From positions 1-6,214 of the forward strand of contig JAKALZ010000124.1 in the NCBI GenBank assembly GCA_021813065.1: a stretch of DNA of 6,214 nucleotides, written 5' to 3'. The notes under the pieces were generated by a model, which was given only the letters and a program-made list of their open reading frames with translations, was not told the DNA's origin and searched no databases. This document shows positions 1 through 6,208 of this stretch, in pieces. Source of the DNA: a bacterium (GTDB lineage: Bacteria > Spirochaetota > Spirochaetia > Treponematales > Rectinemataceae). How positions within the stretch are numbered: the first letter of the stretch is position 1; each line of letters starts with the position of its first letter. The position numbers and the translations under genes are program-made.

Positions 1-194
1 ACGCCTTTTGATTCGAGCTCCCGCAGCATGCGCGCCGAAAGTTCAACAATTTCATCGAGCGAACGGTTACCGTACGGCACGTTCGCGTTATCTCCCACAT
101 AGATGATATCCACGGGCGCCCCAAGCGCGTAGATTCCTTGAACTACCGTGAGTCCGCCCATACCGCTATCCATGACGCCGATGCTGTGTCGCAT
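1..194 (-). CDS. murI: Glutamate racemase, N-terminal part (cut by window edge)
   Basis: MurI interconverts L- and D-glutamate in the cytoplasm and supplies D-Glu for peptidoglycan. Only the first 64 codons are present; the gene runs off the left edge. The fragment shows the two N-terminal signatures of the family: DSGMGGLTV at residues 9-17, whose Asp and Ser belong to the active site, and GDNANVPYGNRS at residues 34-45, matching the usual GDxxxxPYG block. The first catalytic Cys (in the CNT motif) would lie beyond the window. The common form is FDSGxGG; here a Met precedes DSG. The start is the ATG at 194, which leaves the usual short lead-in before DSG. No Shine-Dalgarno is visible upstream, and a candidate promoter lies very close, so the transcript may be leaderless. 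The gene follows the SIMPL gene on the same strand but is probably separated from it by the hairpin at 243-266. Family assignment is confident despite the short length. Confidence 0.9.
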   Translation of the reverse strand, partial: MRHSIGVMDSGMGGLTVVQGIYALGAPVDIIYVGDNANVPYGNRSLDEIVELSARMLRELESKG

Positions 195-200
195 GGCCAG

Positions 201-230
201 AGTAGAGACACGAAGGTGTTTTTATGTCAA
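201..230 (-). promoter_or_regulatory. Candidate sigma-70-like promoter for murI
   Basis: On the minus strand a perfect TTGACA (230 to 225) is followed after 18 bp by TCTACT (206 to 201), a 4/6 match to TATAAT. It lies after the hairpin at 266-243 and before the murI ATG at 194, where a promoter would be expected. Transcription would begin about at the start codon, leaving no leader. The weak -10 keeps confidence low. Confidence 0.35.
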
Positions 231-242
231 TCGAGGGATAAG

Positions 243-266
243 GGTGCCGCGCACCAGCGCGGCACC
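243..266 (-). terminator. Hairpin between the SIMPL gene and murI, possible terminator
   Basis: A perfect inverted repeat has 9-bp arms (GGTGCCGCG and CGCGGCACC) around a 6-base loop. It sits 63 bases past the SIMPL stop codon and upstream of murI. On the minus strand the stem is followed by CCTTATCCCTC, which has no true U-tract. It is therefore a strong stem but an imperfect intrinsic terminator. It could also be an attenuating or RNA-stabilising structure. Confidence 0.45.
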
Positions 267-329
267 ACGGCTACGGCGCGCCGGCGTACAACCCAGAAGC
301 GGCATCCCGGTACATCGCGCGATTCGCGG

Positions 330-1064
330 TCAATTCGCGAGCAGTTCGAATTCCACCCGCACTGAAACACTGATCTCGAGTTCACCGGGGCTCAGGAAGT
401 CCGGGCTCGCCGCCGCCTTCACCATCATGAGGGCGCCGCTCTCGCGCGCCGCGAACGAGTCCTGCACATCGACCGTGACAGGTGCCCCAAGCTTCACGCC
501 GAGCGCTTCCGCCGCGGCGCGCGCCTTCCTTGCGGCATCCGCGCAGGCATCGCGAATGAGCCTCTCCTTGAAGCTCTCCATGTCGGCACGCTCGTAAGAT
601 ATGGAGCGAACCGCGTTCGAACCGGCGGCCATCGCCGCGTCGACAAGGCTCGCTACCGACGGCAGGTTGGAAATTTCCGCGGTGAGCGTGGTTTCCGCCC
701 GATATCCGACGATTACGTTTTGCTTGTCCGGCTTCGAGCTGTAGACAGGCGATACCTCGTACGAACTCGTCTTGATCTTCGTGCGATCCAGCCCCGCCTG
801 CGTCAGCGCCGACAAAACTTTCGCGGCGCGATCGGCAAGCTGCGCCTGCGCCTTCGCCGCGGTGTCTCCCTGCGTTTCAACGCCAAGGCTCAGATACGCC
901 ACATCCGGCTCGACTGACATCCGAGCCTGCCCCTGCACTTGAACCGTCCGCTTGAGCGGCGTCTGCCCCCACGCGGAACCTGCCGCGATGAAGAAACAGC
1001 TTGCCAGCATCGCCGCGAATGCGGTCTTTCGAAACGCGATCGCTCGAAAATTCAATCGACTCAT
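330..1064 (-). CDS. Exported SIMPL-domain (DUF541) protein
   Basis: A 244-residue member of the SIMPL/DUF541 family (YggE- and BP26-like). Family members are periplasmic or envelope-associated, and their biochemical role is poorly defined; some are linked to oxidative stress. The N-terminus has a basic stretch (to K13), a hydrophobic core at about 14-31 and a plausible signal peptidase I site after AWG (residues 31-33). An LASC tetrapeptide at 20-23 fits a lipobox but lies inside the hydrophobic run, so lipidation is less likely. Family features are the VEPDVAYLSLGVET strand near 51-64, the alternating central region with TSSYEVSPVYS near 99-109, a charged Ala-rich helix near 165-188 and a closing beta region ending in SVSVRVEFEL. 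A GAGGAGG ribosome site lies 7 bases before the ATG. The start overlaps the hydrolase stop as ATGA, implying translational coupling, so it is the distal gene of the TetR operon. Confidence 0.88.
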   Translation of the reverse strand: MSRLNFRAIAFRKTAFAAMLASCFFIAAGSAWGQTPLKRTVQVQGQARMSVEPDVAYLSLGVETQGDTAAKAQAQLADRAAKVLSALTQAGLDRTKIKTSSYEVSPVYSSKPDKQNVIVGYRAETTLTAEISNLPSVASLVDAAMAAGSNAVRSISYERADMESFKERLIRDACADAARKARAAAEALGVKLGAPVTVDVQDSFAARESGALMMVKAAASPDFLSPGELEISVSVRVEFELLAN

Positions 1065-2032
1065 GCTCCTGCCTCCTCGAAAAGCGTGTTCAGTTGGTCA
1101 CGATCGGCGCAGGGTGTCTGTGTGGCGAGTATCCCCGCGATCTGTTCCACCGCGTAACCCGACTCTCGGATGGGCATCAACATCCACACATGCATCATGT
1201 GCTCATACTCATAATAATCGAGATGAGTCCCCGTTGCCGCGCAGATGTTCCACAATTTCCGGCAATCCGCGAGCAGGATATCTTTGGTGCCGATAAAGAG
1301 GCTCAGCGGGGGAAGATCGCTCATGCGTCCATAAATGGGGCTGATCTCATGGCGCCGGGGATTTGAGCCTGCGGCCCACGCCCTTCCCGCCGCCCTGAGC
1401 GCCTCCACATTGAGGAAGGGATCGAGCGGTGATAGGTGGGTGATTCCTGGATTTTCAAGCGTCACGTCGAGCCACGGACTCAGCAGGACAACCGCGGCGG
1501 GCATTGGTTTATGCGCATCCCGAAGCGCTTGAGCGAACCCCAGCGCGAGACCGCCGCCCGCCGAATCCCCCATCAAGCCCACATTCACGGATACAACGCT
1601 GGCAGTCAGCCTATCCCAGAGCGCAAAGAGCATGCGGTAGGCATCCGACCACCGCTGGTCGGGCGCGAGGGGATACTCAGGCGCGATAATCGACGTTTGG
1701 GTTGTTTCCGCGAGCTTCGCGAGAAAATTCCAGTGCTGACGAGTGAAGGTCGTCACATAGGATCCCCCATGGAGATAGAGCACGAGGCGCGTGCACGCCC
1801 CCGCGCGGGGCATGAGGACATGTACCTGCCTGCCGGCGACTTTAATACTTCTCACCTCGACCCGCGCGCGCACGGTGCGCGGAGGCGTGGGTGAAATCAG
1901 GCTTTTTGTGTAGTGCCGCATGAAAAATCGAGGCGGAGGAGCGTCCGGACCGTGGCTGAGCTTCGCGCGAACAAACACTTGCTCGAAAAGCGCGCTCCGT
2001 ACACTCTGGTGGCCTCGGTTGATAAAAATCAT
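1061..2032 (-). CDS. Alpha/beta-hydrolase, HSL-type (family IV) esterase/lipase
   Basis: A 323-residue hydrolase of the hormone-sensitive-lipase group (alpha/beta-hydrolase fold 3). These enzymes cleave carboxylic esters, mostly of short or medium acyl chain. Residues from the ATG: oxyanion-hole HGGS at 88-91, conserved EYPLAPDQRW at 119-128 (the YRLAPE block of the family), nucleophile elbow GDSAGG at 155-160 with Ser157, probable acid Asp251 in GTKDILLAD, and His281 in HMMHVW. The triad looks intact. No signal peptide is seen, so it is probably cytoplasmic. A TTG at 2038 is in frame, but an AGGA box sits directly against it and 6 bases before the ATG at 2032, so I chose the ATG. It begins 14 bp after the TetR stop and overlaps the SIMPL start by 4 bases. 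The natural substrate is unknown. The adjoining regulator suggests induction by an ester or its product, or by envelope or chemical stress; this is inference. Confidence 0.9.
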   Translation of the reverse strand: MIFINRGHQSVRSALFEQVFVRAKLSHGPDAPPPRFFMRHYTKSLISPTPPRTVRARVEVRSIKVAGRQVHVLMPRAGACTRLVLYLHGGSYVTTFTRQHWNFLAKLAETTQTSIIAPEYPLAPDQRWSDAYRMLFALWDRLTASVVSVNVGLMGDSAGGGLALGFAQALRDAHKPMPAAVVLLSPWLDVTLENPGITHLSPLDPFLNVEALRAAGRAWAAGSNPRRHEISPIYGRMSDLPPLSLFIGTKDILLADCRKLWNICAATGTHLDYYEYEHMMHVWMLMPIRESGYAVEQIAGILATQTPCADRDQLNTLFEEAGA

Positions 2033-2038
2033 CGGCAA

Positions 2039-2042
2039 TCCT
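2039..2042 (-). promoter_or_regulatory. Ribosome-binding site that decides the hydrolase start
   Basis: AGGA (2042 to 2039, minus strand) lies 6 bases before the ATG at 2032 but abuts the in-frame TTG at 2038 with no gap. Usual spacing therefore favours the ATG, giving 323 rather than 325 residues. Confidence 0.55.
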
Positions 2043-2046
2043 GAGG

Positions 2047-2646
2047 CTACATTATATACGTTTCAAATGGTTTTAATAGCTTCTCATAGGCGATCTGCAG
2101 ATTTGCCTCAAACGTAGCCTCGTCGGTCGGGCCATTCTTGTTGTGGATATTGCGCACGAGAGCCGAAACTAGAATTTCAAACAGATTGATGTGCTGGTGA
2201 AGCTCTTCCGCGACATTCCGCTCCTTGACGCGCTCCTCTATCTTTCGGTATCCGAACGTATAGAGTTCGACTAGTTTTGATTCGTCGATCGACAGCTCCG
2301 AATTCATGATGAACACGAGCGCGTACATTTTTGGGCAACGCTTCGAATAGCTGAGAAGCACTCTTCCCATCTCCAAGTAGCCGCGAAGCGGATTCTCGGA
2401 GGTCGATTCAAAGTGCGGTTTGAGCTGACCCTGGAGAAAGCGCAGCACTTTCTCGTGGGCTGCCGCGATAGTGACTTTGACAATCTCTTCTTTGTTGGAA
2501 AAGTAATTGTAGAGAGTCATCGGGGAGATGCCCAGGCGGGAGGCGAGGTGCCTCGTTGAAAAATGCTCATACCCGGTCTCGCAGATGAGCGCGATCGCCG
2601 CGTCGACGATTCGGTTCTCATCTTCAAAACATCGTTCTCTGCTCAT
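2047..2646 (-). CDS. TetR/AcrR-family transcriptional regulator
   Basis: A 199-residue one-component repressor-type regulator. The N-terminal DNA-binding domain is at about 10-56, with helix-turn-helix STRHLASRLGISPMTLYNYF at residues 30-49 followed by SNKEEIV, the classic TetR pattern. The rest is the helical ligand-binding and dimer domain. Its MGRVLLSYSKRCPKMYALVF stretch (93-112) resembles WHG-type TetR C-terminal domains; this is a by-eye impression. Length is typical of the family. It is the first gene of the minus-strand cluster, with the hydrolase 14 bp downstream, so it probably controls its own operon. The ATG at 2646 has no Shine-Dalgarno and lies only about 12 bp from a candidate -10 box. 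The coding sequence has visibly lower GC than the genes around it: 28/60 in each of 2161-2220 and 2221-2280. The effector cannot be told from sequence. Confidence 0.93.
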   Translation of the reverse strand: MSRERCFEDENRIVDAAIALICETGYEHFSTRHLASRLGISPMTLYNYFSNKEEIVKVTIAAAHEKVLRFLQGQLKPHFESTSENPLRGYLEMGRVLLSYSKRCPKMYALVFIMNSELSIDESKLVELYTFGYRKIEERVKERNVAEELHQHINLFEILVSALVRNIHNKNGPTDEATFEANLQIAYEKLLKPFETYIM

Positions 2647-2658
2647 ATTATTTTTAGC

Positions 2659-2687
2659 ATTTTGGACAAAGAGAGGGTTTCTGTCAA
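2659..2687 (-). promoter_or_regulatory. Candidate promoter of the TetR-hydrolase-SIMPL operon
   Basis: On the minus strand a perfect TTGACA (2687 to 2682), a 17-bp spacer and CAAAAT (2664 to 2659, 4/6 to TATAAT) form a plausible sigma-70-type promoter in an AT-rich tract. Transcription would start about 6 bases before the ATG. A short palindrome, TTTGGACAAA (2661-2670), overlaps the -10 and could be part of an operator, but with 4-bp arms this is weak. Confidence 0.5.
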
Positions 2688-2691
2688 TAGA

Positions 2692-2724
2692 AAATCATTA
2701 TGTAACGTTGTAAGAAATCATTAT
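2692..2724. repeat. 10-bp direct repeat upstream of the TetR promoter
   Basis: AAATCATTAT occurs at 2692-2701 and again at 2715-2724, a spacing of 23 bp or about two helical turns. Both copies lie just upstream of the -35 box of the TetR operon. They could be binding sites for a regulator, or chance in an AT-rich stretch. Confidence 0.35.
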
Positions 2725-2832
2725 ACAGACGATACATAGTTGATTAAATTCATATAGAATGCAGCGTATCGCCATCTTGGATGTTCCGCGGCGCAGCAGA
2801 TATCGAAGAAACCAGCGGTATGTGGCAGCATC

Positions 2833-2860
2833 GATAAAATGCACACGAGCGACTCGTGCG
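2833..2860 (-). terminator. Intrinsic terminator of the 594-residue barrel gene
   Basis: On the minus strand, starting about 10 bases after the stop codon, CACGAG and CTCGTG pair around a 3-base loop, extended by one G-U and one C-G pair. The sequence ATTTTATCGA follows. The short stem with a T-rich tail, placed directly after the stop, fits a rho-independent terminator. The tail has only four consecutive Ts, so strength is uncertain. Confidence 0.6.
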
Positions 2861-2869
2861 GCCGCGGCG

Positions 2870-4654
2870 TTACAGCGAGTAGGAAACGCCCGTGGTCAGT
2901 TGGAAGTCGCTGATCGGCGGATTCGTGCTGATATTGCCCGGATTCTGGATATAGATGAAATCGCCCTCCGCGTAGACATCGAGGTTTTTCAACACAGTGC
3001 ATCCTCCCTTGATGCCCACGATAGTGGTCTTCGTCACGGAATCGCGTAGATTCGCGTTGATGTCGCCGAAGTTGGCGGTATCATGGCTCGTGGTGGGAGT
3101 TTCGACATTCGGGGGGTACGAGCCGCCGGTGCTCGGGTCCACTCTCGACCACAACGTCCACTTGTCGTGGGTGCCGTGGATCATGTAGAGCACGTTGGCG
3201 GAGAGATACCACCTGCCGAACTGCTTGTAGCCGAGTCCGCCGTTGAAGACGATCGCGTCGCCGCCGTAATGATATCCCAGGAACTGCTCATCGTAGGAGA
3301 GTCCTCCGAGACCGTTGGAGAAAAGCCGTGTCGCCACGACGAAATTGAGATCGTTCGTATCGGTGATCGAGGCGCTGTAATTTCCATTATCCCGCAGATA
3401 GAGGTAGGGGTCGGTCTTCGCCCACTCGAAGGATCCTGAGACTATGCCCTTGCCGAGCGGATACCGCCCCTTTACGCCAGCCATATACCCAAAACCATTC
3501 GGAAGAGCGCCAGGATCGACACCGGGCGTTCCTTCTCCGGGAAGCGCGAACTCGTCGACCACCACCTGGCCGTAGAGATTGACGAAGGAGACTGGAGAGA
3601 AGGTGAGTTCGCCCGTGAGAAGAGAGTTGGCGTTCGACCTTATGTAGTAATTATGGAAAATCGCCGTCGGACTGAGAATGCTCAGGTCGATCGTGTTGTC
3701 CGCCGACTGGTACATGATGCCTTCGGTAACCGCGAAGCTCACTTTGCTCTTGAACATGTCGAACTCAAGCCTGTGGGCGAGAAACATCTTGAGACCTGAA
3801 ATGACATTCGCTTGAGACCGATGAGTACCGACAAAGTTGCCGCTTGAGTCGGTCACAGGGTAATAGTTGCCTGGATAGGGAAAGAAGGACGTCAGCAGCG
3901 TGTACTTGAAGTTCTTGCTGTAGGTCGTGACGCGGCCCATGTTGTGGTAGAGGAGCTGGTCGCCGATCATGAAATTGCCTGACTCTCCAGGGCCCCACGA
4001 GAGCTGCTCACGTCCGAACTCGACGCTCCATCCATCGCCGCCAAAAGCGCCGAAAGCTCTGTAGGGAAAACTGAAATCGAGATCGTTCTGCACCGAGGGC
4101 GGAATCATCCACACATTGGTGGTAAACGCGTACTGCCCAAAGAGCGTCGACGTTGGCCCTTCCGCGCTCGACCAGCCTGTATATTTATTGTTTCCGAGCG
4201 AGAATGAGGAGTAACCATAGAAGTGCTGACCTGGCGCGGTTTCGAGCACGAGATCGAGGAGCGGATTGCGCTCGTTGAAGCCCCGGGCCCACTGGGATTC
4301 CTTCGTGAAGTCAGTGGTGTTCGTGTGGTAGTACCCCTCCAGGTTCACCTTGAGCACAAATTGGGCTGGCTTGAGTTCGCGCGTGAGCTCGGCGCGGGCA
4401 TACTCATAGGCTGCCAGCGTGCCGCCAGAGAGTTTCGAAAGAGCGATCTTATCGAGCATCTTGAGTAGCTCATCCGCGCTCCACGGCCCCGTGGTGGACG
4501 GCAGCGCGAGTCCCTGGCTGATGTAGAGCGAAGTGATCGCCTGATACACATCGGAATCGATAGGGAATATTTTTTGATAATTCTTGCCCGTTTCGGCGGA
4601 AACAGCCATAAACGCGGCGGCTGCGAGCAGCATGGTGAGGACGAATCGTTTCAT
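2870..4654 (-). CDS. Probable outer-membrane beta-barrel protein, Wzi/porin-like
   Basis: A 594-residue exported protein. The signal peptide MKRFVLTMLLAAAAFMAVSA (1-20) ends in a good VSA cleavage site. An N-terminal alpha domain at about 30-95 has the pattern IDSDVYQAI...LYISQG...PWSADELLKMLD. The remainder is alternating polar/hydrophobic, Gly- and aromatic-rich sequence typical of barrel strands. FGREQLSWGPGESGNFMIGD (213-232) resembles the GRxxxxWGPG signature of Wzi-like capsule-assembly barrels, and IFHNYYIRSNANSLL at 332-346 is the other conserved-looking block. By eye it aligns with the divergently transcribed neighbour. The start is the ATG at 4654, with AAAGGGG 7 bases upstream; the frame stays open far upstream but that is not coding. 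A terminator follows the stop, so it is probably monocistronic. The last residues SYSL do not end in the usual aromatic. A role in polysaccharide surface attachment or as a porin is inference; substrate unknown. Confidence 0.8.
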   Translation of the reverse strand: MKRFVLTMLLAAAAFMAVSAETGKNYQKIFPIDSDVYQAITSLYISQGLALPSTTGPWSADELLKMLDKIALSKLSGGTLAAYEYARAELTRELKPAQFVLKVNLEGYYHTNTTDFTKESQWARGFNERNPLLDLVLETAPGQHFYGYSSFSLGNNKYTGWSSAEGPTSTLFGQYAFTTNVWMIPPSVQNDLDFSFPYRAFGAFGGDGWSVEFGREQLSWGPGESGNFMIGDQLLYHNMGRVTTYSKNFKYTLLTSFFPYPGNYYPVTDSSGNFVGTHRSQANVISGLKMFLAHRLEFDMFKSKVSFAVTEGIMYQSADNTIDLSILSPTAIFHNYYIRSNANSLLTGELTFSPVSFVNLYGQVVVDEFALPGEGTPGVDPGALPNGFGYMAGVKGRYPLGKGIVSGSFEWAKTDPYLYLRDNGNYSASITDTNDLNFVVATRLFSNGLGGLSYDEQFLGYHYGGDAIVFNGGLGYKQFGRWYLSANVLYMIHGTHDKWTLWSRVDPSTGGSYPPNVETPTTSHDTANFGDINANLRDSVTKTTIVGIKGGCTVLKNLDVYAEGDFIYIQNPGNISTNPPISDFQLTTGVSYSL

Positions 4655-4688
4655 GAGTCTGCCCCTTTCAAAGGCGTGGCTTAGCTTG

Positions 4689-4720
4689 TTCAATCTTGAA
4701 ATTAGCGCACACACCGTGCG
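4689..4720. promoter_or_regulatory. Inverted repeats in the divergent control region, possible operator
   Basis: Two small symmetric elements lie between the diverging barrel genes, nearer the 594-residue gene: TTCAA-TC-TTGAA at 4689-4700 and CGCAC-ACACC-GTGCG at 4706-4720. Either could bind a dimeric regulator, or the second could form a small leader hairpin on the minus transcript. I found no convincing promoter for the minus-strand gene; TTGCGC, 18 bp, TAATTT in this stretch is the best and it is weak. Confidence 0.25.
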
Positions 4721-4743
4721 TCGCGCAACTGGGTCGGTTCGTA

Positions 4744-4771
4744 TTGACGCCATGGACAGAGTGATTAGAAT
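4744..4771 (+). promoter_or_regulatory. Candidate promoter for the plus-strand barrel gene
   Basis: TTGACG (4744-4749, 5/6 to TTGACA), a 16-bp spacer and TAGAAT (4766-4771, 5/6 to TATAAT). Initiation near 4778 would give a leader of about 45 bases that includes the strong AAGGAGG ribosome site at 4810-4816. Confidence 0.55.
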
Positions 4772-4809
4772 GAGCTGAGGAAGATGCGGCGCACAGTTCA
4801 ATTGTAGGC

Positions 4810-4816
4810 AAGGAGG
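4810..4816 (+). promoter_or_regulatory. Strong Shine-Dalgarno of the plus-strand barrel gene
   Basis: AAGGAGG, a near-perfect anti-16S match, lies 6 bases before the ATG at 4823 and fixes the start. It contrasts with the TetR and murI starts, which lack any such site. Confidence 0.8.
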
Positions 4817-4822
4817 CCTCGT

Positions 4823-6208
4823 ATGCGGAGATTCCTGTGGTTTGTCCTGTTTATCGCGGCAATAGTCTCGGTGGCACCGAGCCAAGGCGCGGGTCTCGCG
4901 TTCCGCGGCGACCCCGACATCGAGCGCGCGATCGCGGACTATATCATATCTGGAAGGGTTCCCGTCACGGACAGTTTCGTCTTCTCCGGGAACGAGGCCG
5001 CTGAAATCCTCGATTACCGTGGCCGCCTTGCCGGATCGACCGCGTTCAAGAGCCGACTTCTCTTCTCCTTCGATCCTGCCGTGATCGGCGTTACGGGGAT
5101 TCAGGGCTACGGCCTCACTCCCGACTCCGATCCCACCCTGCTCTACTTCATCGACAGTCTGCCCGTCTTCCTCGAGCTTGGAGCGAATTTTTCCGCAGGC
5201 GACGCCGTTGCCGGCAAAATCAAGATGGATCTTTCCCTCAGGCAGAATTATCTCGGAGTGAATGACATTCCGCTGTACGCGCCGTGGAACCTCAACTCGA
5301 TGCTCAGGACACTGCTGAGCTGGAAATTCCCCCAGGAAGGCTGGATCTCCGCGAGCAACGCCCACAGCTGGATCGCGGCGGGCCGATTCAAGGCAGGGCT
5401 CGGCGAAGGACACTTCACCAACACGCTCCTCAATTCCCGGTCTGAATGGTACGATCAAATCCAGGGCGCGGTGGGCAACAGGAATTTCCGCTTCACCGCT
5501 CTCATCGGCTCAGCCTCGACGCAACTCACCAAGTCGGAGGCAGCCATTCAGTACAAGCCAAGAACCACCTACGACGCCGCGAACAACAGCATCAATCCGT
5601 GGGACGCGATGAACGACCACGACTTCACCGACCAGATCGAAGCCGTCAAAATGTTCGCTTATCGCCAGATCGAGGCGCGCTTCTGGGATAAGTTCCGTAT
5701 TGGTGTCGCCGAAATGAACATGATCGGCGGGAAGTACCCCGGTCTCGCCGACATCCTCCCTACAGGCTTCTGGCACAACAACTACAGTGCAGGCTTCACG
5801 AATGTCATGATGTCGCTGAGCAGTTCGCTGGTGCCGATCGATGGCCTGCTCGTCTTCGGCGAATTCACGCTCGACGACTTTCAGGGCGCGGATGAGGGCG
5901 CCGACAGCAAGCCCGCGCAGTACGCGTGGCAGGCAGGCGCGCGCTACTCCTTCAAGCCCACGGACGACCTGGTGATCACCTCGGGCGGCGAGTACACCTT
6001 CGCGAGCGAGTGGGTGTACTGCCGCTGGCAGCCCTACCTCACGATGTACGACAGGCACATCATCGGTCCGAGCTGGACCACCGACTGGCCGCTCGGCTTC
6101 GCCTACGGGCCCGACGCGCAGCATGTGGGCGTTTTCGCGAAGGCCGCGCTTAAATCGGGCGCGAGCCTCGAAGTGGACTATGAGTATCTCCAGAAGGGCC
6201 CCATCTAA
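4823..6208 (+). CDS. Probable outer-membrane barrel protein, likely C-terminally truncated or frameshifted
   Basis: A 461-residue exported protein distantly related to the divergent 594-residue neighbour. The signal peptide is at about 1-22 (MRRFLWFVLFIAAIVSVAPS core, cleavage probably near SQG-AG). The N-terminal domain GDPDIERAIADYIISG...SGNEAAEILD (29-64) parallels the neighbour's domain, and barrel-like sequence follows. Matching blocks are GRFKAGLGEGHFTNTLLNSR (187-206) against GREQLSWGPGESGNFMIGDQ; VKMF...E...K...V.E..M near 275-300; and GFWHNNYSAGFTN (315-327) with FGEFTLDDF (345-353). The protein stops at YLQKGPI, whereas the neighbour continues about 100 residues past the equivalent YMIHGTHD. 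A barrel normally needs its last strand for insertion, so the stop at 6206 looks premature. Adding one base in GGGCCCC (6196-6202) gives KGPHLRS, matches the neighbour better and stays open to the window end. Function as a porin or Wzi-like surface-polysaccharide protein is inference. Confidence 0.72.
   Translation: MRRFLWFVLFIAAIVSVAPSQGAGLAFRGDPDIERAIADYIISGRVPVTDSFVFSGNEAAEILDYRGRLAGSTAFKSRLLFSFDPAVIGVTGIQGYGLTPDSDPTLLYFIDSLPVFLELGANFSAGDAVAGKIKMDLSLRQNYLGVNDIPLYAPWNLNSMLRTLLSWKFPQEGWISASNAHSWIAAGRFKAGLGEGHFTNTLLNSRSEWYDQIQGAVGNRNFRFTALIGSASTQLTKSEAAIQYKPRTTYDAANNSINPWDAMNDHDFTDQIEAVKMFAYRQIEARFWDKFRIGVAEMNMIGGKYPGLADILPTGFWHNNYSAGFTNVMMSLSSSLVPIDGLLVFGEFTLDDFQGADEGADSKPAQYAWQAGARYSFKPTDDLVITSGGEYTFASEWVYCRWQPYLTMYDRHIIGPSWTTDWPLGFAYGPDAQHVGVFAKAALKSGASLEVDYEYLQKGPI

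Noticed and set aside
148..597. A 149-codon plus-strand open frame across the murI start, hairpin and SIMPL 3' end.
   Set aside because: It overlaps two recognised minus-strand genes and reads as low-complexity Ala/Arg/Ser sequence without a ribosome site or recognisable domain.
1436..1894. Plus-strand open frame of 152 codons within the hydrolase gene.
   Set aside because: It is antisense to a hydrolase with an intact catalytic triad; Arg/His-rich shadow sequence.
2033..2038. TTG at 2038 as the hydrolase start.
   Set aside because: The AGGA box abuts it with no spacing, while the ATG two codons later has a normal 6-base gap.
2721..3002. Short minus-strand open frame of 93 codons overlapping the 3' end of the barrel gene and the spacer.
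   Set aside because: It runs through the predicted terminator and overlaps the barrel gene in another frame, with no recognisable domain.
4655..5458. The minus-strand frame of the 594-residue barrel stays open about 268 codons further upstream, antisense to the plus-strand barrel gene.
   Set aside because: The signal peptide and ribosome site fix the real start at 4654. The extension is Arg/Glu-rich, resembles no protein I know, and is the complement of a well-supported gene in GC-rich DNA.
5510..6124. A 204-codon open frame on the minus strand inside the plus-strand barrel gene.
   Set aside because: It lies wholly antisense to a gene with signal peptide, strong SD and homology to its neighbour; its composition is what GC-rich antisense frames give.
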